From: Rhizoclosmatium globosum
Taxonomy: Eukaryota; Chytridiomycota; Chytridiomycetes; Chytridiales; Chytriomycetaceae
NCBI GenBank assembly: GCA_002104985.1
Contig: MCGO01000009.1
Location: 434,001 to 498,000 of the forward strand
Length of the DNA stretch: 64,000 nucleotides
Direction: 5' to 3'
Shown here: piece by piece, positions 9,701 through 21,197 of the stretch
Position numbering within the stretch: the stretch's first letter is position 1
Layout of the letters: the number at the start of each line of letters is the position of its first letter
Program-made: the position numbers and the translations under genes
The notes under the pieces: model-generated
Database searches by the model: none
Told to the model about the DNA's origin: nothing
The model's input: the letters and a program-made list of their open reading frames with translations, nothing else

Positions 9701-12700
9701 TTCACGGCGAGTAACCATATTTGAACAGCGTGAAGGAAAACCGTTCAAATGTTGTCCCCAAAACGCCACTCAAGCTCACTACACTTTGATACAAAATGTT
9801 TCAATTTGCAGGAGCCAGACTGAGTAAACCAGGTCAAGATCACTTTTCTCACACCTCAATCATGCACCGCTCCAATCAAATTTCAACCGCTCATGTGTGT
9901 CACTTCAAACATGGCGTTGGGGACAGTCCAAGACATTGAGAGGAATTAAATTAAAGAAGAAATGTTGATTGTTTTTTTCTGAAAACTATTCAAACAGACA
10001 GTTGGAATACCGGTTCTCTATCTTAAGGAAAATATAGCTTATGGAAACAAAATAAACACTCCGCGTTGATTAAAGAAAGTGGAGTATGCCTGAATGAGAA
10101 CTAATTCAATGCTTGGTCTAAATCCTGTCAATCTTGATGAAATTCTGCACTAGTTAAATAACAAAGGCTAAGATTGAATCCATAGGTGGAATTTTGGAGC
10201 ATGGTCATTCAACAGATGAGTCAGATAAAGAGTTGGATAATGTTGCAGTAGTGTCACTTAAAAAGAAGTTTGTTGTATATGGGTCACCTGACTCTAGCGG
10301 AATGGAATAAAGCTTTGCCTGTTTAATTTGGTACCAGGTGTAGCAAGTTCCAAAGCAGGTTTTCAAACAGACATTAGTTGTAAGCAATGTTTTGCAATTG
10401 AAACAACAACAGAATTTTGATAAACTTGCAGATGTCTGCCAGATTATTTTCTTTTGGACAACACTCTCAATTTCTCTTACACATTACTGCAGATGCAATG
10501 AAATGTGTGAAGTCAAGGCACAAAAAAAATATCATAAGGCCCTTGAAACAAAGGCAAAGGTGGCAGAGCATATATTGTGGTTTTTGGCCAAAATCCAATT
10601 TTTGTTCGAATTGTGCTTCTGACATCTCCCGCAAACCACCGTCTGCACCATATCACAAAGGCCCTCAGTATCCCATAACAACTGAACAACCGACAAATTC
10701 AAGGCCTATACATTGGCCTGGATATGCGCTTTTCTTGAGGCGTGCCAGAGTCACAACGTGGCTCTATTGAAAAACATCTTAACTTTTTTTCCGTGTTGAT
10801 GAAGATACGCAAGCGAATAAATTCCTCTCTTGTTTGAATATATAGTCTGATTATAATGTACTTTTACAGAAGTCGAGTCCTCTACGTTGATTTTGTTCAT
10901 GTTGCAATTAAAAACAGAATTCTTGAGCTTTTTTTAATTTAGCTAGTAGCTAAAGCATGTTTAGTGTTTCATGCTGTTATTATGATGCTAAAAATAGAAC
11001 ATCTCTGTTATACATAACTTTAACACGTTTGTGGCAGTTTGTCTCTTTTGATTAGTAGTGCTTGTATGCCGTGATGGCGCTGTACGTGTGTGAGGCAACG
11101 GAAAGTGCAAATCGGAAAGAGCGCAAAGAATTTGCACTTTTGTTGGATTTCGTGCTAAACTCACAATAACAGTAGCACTCCATAAAAATGCAAGCGCAGA
11201 AATTCTCAGCTTGAATAATACAACAGATATCATTCTGTAGTAGAGTCTCCTTTGGAGGGAGGGATGCTAGGAAAGTTGAACTTCAAGACTATACCTGGAA
11301 TTAATTGATAAAAACTCTGTACTTAGCTCAGTAACTCACTCTATCTTTGTTGGTGAATGACTGCTGCAACCTAACAAGAACAGCTCTTGCAGCAGAGAAC
11401 CAAAGTTCAGTGCAGATAATTGGAGAATCACAACATCATAGGCCTTTATCATTCATCTTCGTATCTAATGACCAAAACTTTTCCATCTACTTTGGGGATT
11501 CAATGTGGGCCAAGCGAGCAATTCAGTTGCTTTAGAAAACTCTACACCTTCCAATCCCATACATCAAGACAGCAAGCATCTGTTAGTGTCTCTAAGTCCT
11601 TTAAACCACACCTCATCAAAAATTCAATATGTTGGATCATATGGAGATGCAGAGAATGGAGCACAATATACAGCACTTGGAGTTGCTCCCAATCCAAGAC
11701 CTTCCAACTGATCCTGAGACAGAAGATGATCCCAACCCTTGCAGGATTTGATCTCAAACAGAATTGACTAGACTGAATATCGAATTCTGCAAATCCTGAG
11801 AATATCTGCAGACCACTAAAGAGTACGTAATTTCTTGCATGCGGGGTTGAACAGGTTGATCTATTTTAAATTCCTTGTTAAATTTACCTGGATAAAGGAG
11901 GATGTTGTTGTTTATGGGCGGCGGATCAGTCAAAATGTGTATCAAAAATTTGAACTAATTGAAACTTGGAAAAACCACGGCGGCAGGCTCCCTGGGAGTC
12001 GAAGGCTCCCCACCACTCATCATGAGTCATATAATTTGAATTTCATTTTCCCTCTCCCCTTTTTTCTTCTACTTATCTCTATGGGTACATCTTTTTGGAC
12101 ATCATCAAATAAAGCAATCAATGATAAGCAACACAGACAATCAGATCTTTGCATTGCATGTCTGGCTGTTGAAGCGCAACGGACGAGATCTACTTTTGCC
12201 AGAGAAGGAAACAGCATTCAACGCTCATTGTCTGAAGCCCAATGATGCTGTTGGAGTTACGGAGCTCACTTGAGATCTTATCTACCCTTGCAGTAAGTAG
12301 TTGCCAAGATGTTTAACTTGATCATTCAAAAATTCTTCTTACGCTGAAATCACAAACAAGAGCAGACAGACAAGGAGAGCACGCTGTATTGCATTAGCTG
12401 GTGAGGAATGTACTGCCCCTTAAATAGATAGTGACCTTATTCACATCGTCAACAAGTTGAAACAATTTATCCTTGTCAAGTCCGTTTATTCAAGGGAAAA
12501 TAACCATATTATTGCCCCAGCGTTGGGTTGTTGGTGGCTGCAAAATCTACTCGAGATTATTTGCTGTGCACTGAAGAGGTTAACACTATAGCATTTCATT
12601 CTCAGGTAATGGAAACATCTGATTTTGTGCTAAAGCTGCAATCTTACAGTTTGGAGGCTGCAAATAAAGTGTATTCTCCATGCAGTGGAAGAGGGATAAC

Positions 12701-14330
12701 AGAAGTAAAGAATTAAAGATACATAGAAGAGGGGTAAAGCGCTTATATTTGTGGAATTGTGCAGAAAATTACCATAATAAGACTAAATTGAAAAGAGTGT
12801 AAAAGAACACGTTCACATCAAAAAAATACGTTCCACATGAGTACAAAAATATTCCACTTGTTGTCAGCAATCAGATTATTATTAATATGTTTATTAATAC
12901 AAATGAGTTACAAAGTATAAAGTAACAGAATTGTCTGAGTCTTGTGATGTGATGGTGGTATACCATGAACTTAGATTTCAAATTTACAATCTCTGCAGTT
13001 TCTAATTTTTTATATGATATTTTTGTCCATTTCAGCATAAGCAATGGTTGACTTTGATGGTGGAACCATCTTGAGATTGGAACAGACATTGAAACATACT
13101 AAAAAAAAAACTTTTCCAAGAAATGCAGCTCAATAATGGCAATAGTCTTTCCATTTTGCATTTTGAATTTGTTTTCAAAGGCTTGTTTTCAGTTTGTGTG
13201 GATATGTGCCTCTTTGAGTCAGACAACCCCTGCCTAAAATTCCCATGTTTGAGGCATGTTGGGGGAGTGGCTTAGTACCATCAGATTGAGCGTATTTACA
13301 AGATACACTCTGTTTTTGATTGGTTGTCACTTGTTGACTTTCTGGAGATCACAAACGTTTTGGCTTGAATTGGGTAAGTGTTGGAGGTCTATTGCAATGA
13401 ATTTGGACTTATTTCTTGTGATAAATAACCTAAATTATTCAATTTTTTTATTAGAAAAGCTTTAGGCTGTACTTTGTTTTGTCAAAGACAAATCAAAACT
13501 TGCTTTTTTCCCCATTTGAAAATTGTCCAAAACACCTAACTTTGTCTACCCTTATTCCTGGCTGGGTTACCCGCCAGGGGTTTCTTCTGCGATGTGTGTG
13601 TAGGCGAGAGTCGAATCTTTTGGCAGAATCTCAACCATGGGACTTAATGCAGGTGCTGCTACTGATTATTGAACCAATAACCTCTTTTATTTACCCTTAC
13701 AAATCAAAACAATAGTGTCATTATCCTCTCCTTTGGATCTCGGAGTTAAGGTCTTAAATCCCAAGCCAATTGCTAGAAGAGCCCTATGCAGGCAAGCAAG
13801 ACTATTTCAAAGTTTGCCAACCCTTAGCCAAAGTTACAAAATTACAGAGTGCTGATTTGTGTGGTAACTGCAGGTGACACAATCCTCATCCGCTAAAAAA
13901 GTGACAGACGTGAAAAACGACAAAACCATGGATGGAATTTGGAATTTTGGAATTGGGATTTCTGATTTGGCTCGAACTTCCCAAACACATTTTGACGCAT
14001 CCACCCATACTGACAAAGCACCACAACCCACGAAGAAATACGACTGTTCAGCTTGGTGTCGCGTTCTTAGGCGGCGTCCTTGCTGGTGACTGTGCTTATT
14101 TTGCGGACGAATGCCTTTGGGATGCGATTGTGAGTGTTGGGTTGAAGGATGTGGATGCAGCTGTCAAAGCTATTGTTGCTGCGTAAAGCTATGGTTGCTG
14201 TTAATAAGGGGCCGGATAGCGCCGCCGCCGCGAGAAACCTCCATAACAACATTAAACGCCTCATACATGTATTGGTACTCCCCTTTTTCTTTGCAGTCTC
14301 AAATCAAGTTGGACTTTTGACTCACTTCAG
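6724..14330. other. Long gene-poor region, no supported gene
   Basis: About 7.6 kb without a frame I can defend. Open frames are short, overlap on both strands and have no domain signatures. From about 7550 to 8170 the plus strand is strikingly poor in T and rich in A/C, which produces artificial Gln/Lys/Asn/Arg-rich frames; I treat these as compositional. A short frame ending at about 14186 (LGVAFLGGVLAGDCAYFA... in the last 45 codons) has protein-like composition just upstream of the LRR gene. It could be a gene fragment, but no start or splice partner is visible. No tRNA or rRNA was recognised. Confidence 0.45.
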
Positions 14331-14414
14331 ATGCTGAGTTTTCCTTTCGAATTCATGGCCGATTCATTTCAGATGCTGAGTTTTCCTCTTGAATTCATGG
14401 CCTCATCTCCGGCT
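14331..14414 (+). repeat. 42-bp tandem duplication at the predicted start of the LRR-M1 gene
   Basis: Two adjacent 42-bp units each begin ATGCTGAGTTTTCCT and contain GAATTCATGGCC. Their first 30 bases differ at two positions. Each ATG follows TTCAG, so either unit could be a start codon or a splice acceptor context. Confidence 0.85.
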
Positions 14415-17400
14415 TCGGGACCTCATAGTGATTGCCAGTTGCTGAGTGCAATACTTCCCAATGTTGCAATTCAAAGTGGTTCTCTGTTTGCGTGTTGCAG
14501 AAGCCCAGCAGTTACTTGCGACCGCGATGGATTCATCACCAACCTGTAAGTTCTTTGTTGTATCTTTGTATCTATAAGAGCGCTAACATGCATCAATCAA
14601 GTGATTTCTCGAATATCGGGTTAACTGGACGAATGCCGGACTTCAGTTCCCTAACTCAGCTACATCATCTGTGAGTGCTTTTACCGTTACCTTGTCGGAA
14701 GACTGACAATACGATTTAGAGACTTGAGAAGCAATAACCTGACTGGTTCTGTCGGGCCGCTGCCTTCGTCTCTTACAACCTTGCTTCTAGACAATAACAA
14801 GCTCACCGGGTCGTTGCCATCACTGCCTCCTAATCTCAGAACTTTGTTCGTGATTTCAGTTTATAAACCAAGGACGTTTTAACTAAATCTCAACTCACTC
14901 TCAGTTCAGCTCCGAACAATGGATTGACTGACCCGTTCCCCAGCCCGCTCCCTCCCTCCCTCGCAAATTTGATCCTGACTAATAATGAAATCTCTGGCGT
15001 TATTCCATTTGATGCTGAATCATTGATTCATTTGTTAGTGTTGTCTTTCATATCCTTCCAAGCTAAAAACGTTTCTCTCGACGACCCTAGCGATTTGAAT
15101 GGAAACTGTTTCAAGAACCACGAAACCTTTTCTGTAACAAATAGTCTTTACTGTTCAGATGACTGTTTGCCCTTAAATCAAGTCTGGAGTTGGATTCCTC
15201 AGGCCAAGTGTTGTGACCCAAGTTTGGATGTAGGGGTTACCTGTAATGGACCACATGTCGTGAAGATCAATTACACATCACTGCTCAGTAGCGAAACGCG
15301 TTTTGTTCCTCAAATCAATGAGGTGACTCCACCAGCTACACCAGCTTTGATAGCTGTTGAAGATTCGGAAACTCCTATCCCGTATGTACATGTTTTGATT
15401 ATTTTTTTCAAGTTTCTGACATTTTGGTAGTGATGAGTCCGTGAAGAACATAACAGAGTCGTCTACTTCCTCACTGTCAGCCGTCACATGGACACTGGAT
15501 GACCTGAAAACTAATTTTATTTTCAACTCTGCTCTTATTTCTGCTTGGTTGATGGATGTTGGCAGTTTGGTCCCCAACATAGTCTCTGACACTTTTTCAT
15601 GTCACACTCCGACTTTAGAATTCTTGGATTCCAGCGACGGATTTGAAGTTTTATTGTCAACAGCAGCAATTTTGGCTATATTTACTGGAGCTGGAAGCCT
15701 TCTTACAGCCGCAGCATATGTTCATTCCAGGCAAGAAGGGACACAAGTAAATCTCAAAGGCAGCGTTTCATCCAAGTTGGAATCTACGCGTTTGCCGACA
15801 GATATAACACCAACAAAGTACGACTTGAAGATTACAGCTGATCCTGGTGAAACTGGATTTGCTGGCTCCGTGTTTATTGACCTGCAAAGCAATGGCCCGG
15901 CAACAAACCGAATCACTTTGCACGCTGCTGATTTATGCTTTACAAAGTCGAATGTCTCCGTCTGGAATGTTATAGCTGACCATTTGGACTCTGTGTCCAC
16001 AAACTTGGACGAACCAACTAAAGAACCTCACTATCCTGCTTTGAATCAGCACCATCACGTACATTCTTCCTCTTATTATATCTCAAATGATGGGGTTCCA
16101 CTCAGACCGTCGTCAATTCTTCGAGACGATAAAGCAATGACTGTCACGTTCATTTTTCCAGTTGCCTTGACACCTCTTGATCCTGCACGGCCTATCTCTT
16201 TGAGAATTAATTACACGGGTGAAATTGGTTTGAAAACCATGACTGGATTTTTCAAGTCACCAATCAACAATCATCATGATCTGAACAAAAAGCCCAGTTA
16301 CATGTGAGTTTCCAAGAAGTTTCGTCTCAATCTTCTAACATCCACGATCATCAGTGCTGCGACTCACTTTGAGCCTGTTGCAGCGAGAAAGGCATTTCCG
16401 TGTTTCGATGAACCTCAATTCAAAGCACTGTGGACAATCTCAATCGCAGCTCCTCGAGAGTACATGGTTGTATCCAATAACCCCGTCGAAAAAGTGACAG
16501 AGCTTGCAAACGGATGGACTGTATGGAAGTTTTCAGATGGTGAAGTTCAAATGAGTTCGTATCTTGTTGCTTGGGGGATAGGCAAAATGAAAGCCATTGA
16601 ACAAAATGCATTGGTTGGTGTTGATAAGAAGTCCGTGACGGTTAGAGGATTTGTTTATGAAGGGATGTCTGTCGATGATGTCAAGTAAGGTATTTTCATG
16701 AACTATGCCTGCTCACATGTGCTTTATAAGGTTTTCTGTTGACGTCGCGACCAAATCCCTCAAGTATTACGAAAAGATGCTAAACACACCTTATCCAATG
16801 GCAAAACTAGATCTTTGGCCAATGCCAGATTTTGCTGGCGAAGGAATGGAGAATATGGGTCTTTGTATTTTCAACGAAGGCGGGTTGTTTGTCAAGACCA
16901 CAAAAGCCTCGCAGAAAAATGAAGCAATTGTCGTCTCTGATCCCGACCATCAAATCTACGTATCTAACCTTGTCGCCCACGAAGTCGCTCATCATTGGTT
17001 TGGAGATCTAGTTACAATGAAATGGTGGAATACTCTCTGGCTCAATGAAGGATTTGCTGAGTGGGCACAATATCTGGGTACAAATGTATCGCATCCGCCA
17101 TGGCGAATTTATGACCGTTTCTTTGAGATGGAGCATGAGCTTGTATTTCAAAAGGAATTCGGTGGTTATACACGAAGTGTTGGAACAGCCATTGAAGAGG
17201 ACGTTGAGCGTGTTGGCGAAATTACACGAATGTTCGATGAATTGAGTAAGTACATTGATAATTCAATGCACTTAATCTCATTAAATGTATTTTCAGCTTA
17301 TAACAAGGGAGCAGCCATCATTCGAATGTTTGAAGCTCACCTCGCTCTGACTGAAATCGATAAGCACCATTCCGATACTCGATCCATGTCATCTTCCATT

Positions 17401-18966
17401 GATTTTACTTGCTCGCCATGGGACCGCGTTCTTCGGAGATATCTGAAATCGTCTGCTTTGGGAACGGTACTTCCAAATGACCTATATGGCGCTATCAACA
17501 CGGAGGATGAAACTGGATTTGTCTCCATTGCATTTCAGAGATGGATTGAGAAGGAAGGTGTTCCAGTCTTGTGGGTTGACAGTGCCGGAAAAGTCCATCA
17601 AGAACGTCTGTTGGCTTGGAGGAGTGCGGAGGAGTCACAAGTCACTGCAGAGCCGTGGTTAATTCCGTTTGTATATACCCACATTGAATACAATTGGAGG
17701 TGTTCAAAATGGGAGGTTGGGCTGTTTGGTAGAAAATGGGTTGGTGATGAATCAGAAAATGTGCTTGACTTGCAACAATCTGTTGATGGAAACAAAGTTG
17801 CGATGCTCGCAAACCCTGGAAGAACTGGATTATACCGGTTTAAGCCTGCTGATGCTGAGTTTCCTATCTTGGCTGCCATATTGAAGTACAATCATAACCT
17901 TATCATTCCAATCGATCGGGCTGGACTCGTCAGTGATTTGATTGCATTGACTTTGGCAAACTATATTCATCCGAGTCAGTCTTTGCCTGTTCTAAAGTAC
18001 CTGGTTTCTGAAAGGCACCCGACAGTTTGGAAGGTTGCCATTGAAGGGTTGACTACCCTTTTGAAAACAATGGAGCTTCATGGAGGATATATTCCACTGA
18101 TGCATTTTGTCCAATCTCTTGTGTTTCCAGTCGCGGATTCCATTGGCTGGTGGGCATCAATTCATGCATCCAAACAAATGCAACAACCAGACTTTTTTAC
18201 CCAGCAGCTTCGGAGCATCATCCTACCATTTGCAGCAAATCTAAACCACGCACCCACCGTCGCAATGGCTCGCGAGACATTTGCCTTGTGGTCAAGAGAG
18301 AGCAAAGGAAAGAGCCCAGTGACTGTCATGTTTCATATTCAAGAAGACCTGCCTTTGTTGCTTGGAATTGTGTACGGCCAAGCTATACGTGACGATCCTA
18401 TTCATGCGTGGGAAGTTCTTCGAAACGCGTCTCGTCTTATGCCAGGAGATTTTAATGGAATTCGGCGTGATGTGTTTGCGAGAAGCATGATGGCATCCCA
18501 CTTGAAGGAGCTTGTACGTTTCAATGGAATATTATTGGGCACGACCTCCTCTGAATTACCTCTTGTGATACGTGGATGGCTTACAAGACTAATGCACATT
18601 GTTGAGTTTGGAAACCAGAATGCTGTTGAGTTTGCATGGGAATCCCTTCGTTGGGGCCGATTCTTGGGAATTGATAAGGAGGATGGGGTTGTGTCAGGAA
18701 AGTATATGTTTTGGAACAGTGTGCTGAAAACAGACATTAAGAAACTAGACGCAGTTGTGGAGGCAATAGTTGGGGCAGGGTGGAAGGACGGGCCTATTTG
18801 GAGAGACGCAGTTGATCTTGTAGCTGATGGATGTGAAGGTAATAAGTTTGTTTTGAAAGCTGTGAAACGTGGGTTGGAACGCGCTGAAGCCGCAGGAAAG
18901 TTTCGTGACGAATTAGGTGACAGCCTGTATGACTGGTTGCTGATGAAAGGAAACGGAACATCTTGA
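14331..18966 (+). CDS. LRR-transmembrane-M1 zinc aminopeptidase fusion protein
   Basis: Eight exons can be joined (introns about 14546-14601, 14671-14719, 14846-14904, 15382-15430, 16304-16354, 16685-16730, 17246-17296), giving about 1,424 residues. The N-terminus has a Cys cap ([18 protein letters not shown]) and plant-style LRRs ([33 protein letters not shown]), each near an exon edge. A Cys-rich post-LRR region follows, then one hydrophobic helix ([19 protein letters not shown]). The M1 domain starts at [13 protein letters not shown]. It contains [13 protein letters not shown] with the downstream NEGFAE glutamate (zinc site), so it should remove N-terminal amino acids. The exopeptidase motif reads EGMENMG rather than the usual GxMEN. 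No strong signal peptide is visible and the true 5' end is uncertain. The membrane helix and M1 part share one uninterrupted exon, so the fusion is not a splice guess. An alternative start at an in-frame ATG just upstream of the helix would give a conventional type II membrane aminopeptidase. Confidence 0.8.
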
Positions 18967-19132
18967 TGTATCCATATTTAATTTAATCATGATCTAATAT
19001 GAATATTAATAATAATAAGTTGAGTGTGTTCATGATTGTTGTGACTTTCACCACTGTCGTCACCAATTATGAATTCGTACACTGTTAAAACCCACCTCTG
19101 CTCGCTGTTATTGTATCAATTATCTTTATTGT

Positions 19133-21073
19133 TCATTTCACCAACTTCTTTTGCCACCGTTTCCGTGCTACCATAAACGCACAAGCGCCCACAATAAAAC
19201 CCAGAAACCGACGAGCAATAACAGTTTCTGCACTGTTCCCACCCATAAAGTGCTGAATAAATTGGATTGCCATTGTCAAACGAGAGTGTATGGACACAGG
19301 TTTTGGTCCCTTACGAGTAGGTGAGGCTGACCTGCTGCCCCCCTTAACAACAGCAGCAGATGCTGTTGCAACAGATGCAGTAGCAGCAATAGTGGTTGTA
19401 TTTGTTCCGACCGTTGCTTTACTTGTTGAAGTTGTTGAAGTTGTTGCAGTTGTTGAAGTTGAGGAGGTATTGTGGGTGCTGTGGTTCTGATGGGAATGGT
19501 GATGAAACAAGACAGGATGACGGCCCCCATAATGAACGTGTTGCTTCTTTTGAACACGAGATTCGACAAACATGTGTTTTTGGTGAGGTGGAAGTGAATC
19601 ATGTGACTGAATTAGACCTGGTTAGTTTGTGCCACAATAGCATGAAAACTCACCTCAACAAGAGCATTCACAAACTCCATGACAGGCGTTGGAAACCATC
19701 TTTTTGGGAAGAAGATTCCCTCAAACCAACCCAAATGTCCGCCATTCCTTGTAGTAGCGAGGATGACATAAGGATTACCTAAAGCATCTGCGAGTGGAAT
19801 GGAGCTTGACAAGGCAATGGGATCATCCAAATCACTCAACATAAGAGTTGGGATAGCCAAGTCAGGAATGTACTGAGCAGATGATCCCATTCGATAGTAC
19901 TCGCTGACAGTACGATATCCAAATACACGGCGAGTGGCAGCTTCATCAAAGTCGGGCAAGTATTTGGCATTCAAGATTTGATTTGGGGAGAGGGGGTCTG
20001 AAAACTGAGGATGTTGTGGATTTTTTTCAAACATATTTCGGTGCCTGTCGAAAATAAGTGAGAACTTCGAGCTGTAACTAACTACATGGCTACTCACCTT
20101 TTGTAGATTCCAATCAAACTTTGAGTCATGACCTTCGAGTACAGTTGTTTACCAATAAAAGAAGAGTGGAGACCATTGATACCGAGGTTGAGATCATACG
20201 GGTTTGCGACAGAGACACAGGCAATGAGAGGACACTTTGTAGATTCTTCGCCGACATATTTCAACAGAATGTTTGCACCCAGGGAAAAGCCGATACCCAC
20301 GAGAGGAGCAAGAGGGTAAGATTGATGAATGTGGTTGATGAGTGCACGCAGATCGGCCGTATGAGCAGCCGAATAGAGCTGCGGTGTTGTAATTTCCGTG
20401 TTTCCACAGCCACGAAAGTTGAGGGCAGCGACACGGTAGTTGTCGCGGAGGGCGTATGGAACCAGATCACAAATGTATGTTTCGCGGGAACCACCTGCGA
20501 GACCATGCAGGAGGATGAGGATGGGCGATGTTGCCGGCATATCTTTGTGGTTCTTATTCCAGTCGATTGCAATGAGTCCACCGTCGGGAAGATCAAAGAG
20601 TTCGCTATTACATAATTGAGTAAGGAAGGAGTAAGGAGTAAGGAGGACGGCGCAAGGGAAGTGACTCACCGGTCGTAGTTCGCACGCAACTCCGGAAACT
20701 TGCTCACTAGTCCCGCATACAGAGTCTGAAGGTGGCCTGAGACAAGCCACGGCGTCGGAAAGAAGCGGCCGTGAGCGAGAGACGGACACGCACTCCGAAC
20801 CAGTGCAGAAAGCGGCACATTAGTTGCAACCTTCGACGACGTGCGACTGTGGCGTCGAACAAGCACCGTATTCGCGGCGTGGGTGAGGCGCACTGGCGAT
20901 GGCGCAACGGCAAAGTAGACGCACACACAAACAAGTACAACGCAAATGATCGCAGCGAATACCGGCCTGGGATGCGCACTGTTGGCTACGTCTGCCCAGT
21001 CAATGCGAAGGCTTTGATACGCAATCTGATGCCAGTCTGTCGTCACGTTCACGTTCGACTCCAATCCTCCCAT
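19133..21073 (-). CDS. ABHD-type alpha/beta hydrolase, membrane-anchored at both ends (paralogue 1)
   Basis: Four exons (introns about 20605-20669, 20045-20097, 19607-19653) give about 591 residues. After an N-terminal membrane helix (AAIICVVLVCVCVYFAV) comes the ABHD1/2/3-EMB8 lipid hydrolase core: FFPTPWLVSGHLQT, oxyanion region LHGLAGGS, nucleophile elbow GFSLGAN, acid region LSDLDDP and histidine in GGHLGWFEG, so the Ser-Asp-His triad looks complete. A Thr/Ser-rich linker with many ACT/ACA codons precedes a C-terminal helix (FLGFIVGACAFMV) ending in a basic tail. Family members act on acyl lipids at ER or lipid-droplet membranes; the substrate here cannot be told. It is divergent from paralogue 2 across about 124 bp. 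The ATG at 21073 is chosen because the frame upstream runs into the shared CCTT tract. Confidence 0.85.
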
Positions 21074-21197
21074 GTGCGAATGTGCGAAGGAAACTGTCAA
21101 AAGAATCACAAAAAGAATCGCAATCGCACTGCTGCTTTTCTTTCCTTCCTTCCTTCCTTCCTTCCTTCCTTCCTTCCTTCCTCCTTTTCCTTTAACA
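21074..21197. promoter_or_regulatory. Shared bidirectional upstream region of two ABHD paralogues
   Basis: About 124 bp separate the start codons of two divergent paralogues. The main feature is a (TTCC)n tract of about 40 bp, strongly polypyrimidine on the plus strand. No classical TATA box is obvious. Shared control of both genes is an inference from the geometry. Confidence 0.6.
21141..21184 (+). repeat. (TTCC)n tetranucleotide microsatellite
   Basis: About ten uninterrupted TTCC units lie directly upstream of the plus-strand ABHD gene, inside the divergent promoter. Repeat-number variation is likely between strains and could alter spacing in the promoter. Confidence 0.9.

Noticed and set aside
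13560..13690. tRNA-like fragments (GAGTCGAATC, GGTTCAAT) near 13.6 kb
   Set aside because: No matching A box at the right distance and no cloverleaf on either strand.
13932..14186. Short protein-like frame upstream of the LRR gene
   Set aside because: No domain, no start in good context and no splice join to the LRR exons could be shown. Left as a possible fragment inside the gene-poor region.
20121..20615. Antisense frames within the ABHD paralogue 1 exons
   Set aside because: Shadows of the conserved minus-strand hydrolase exons.
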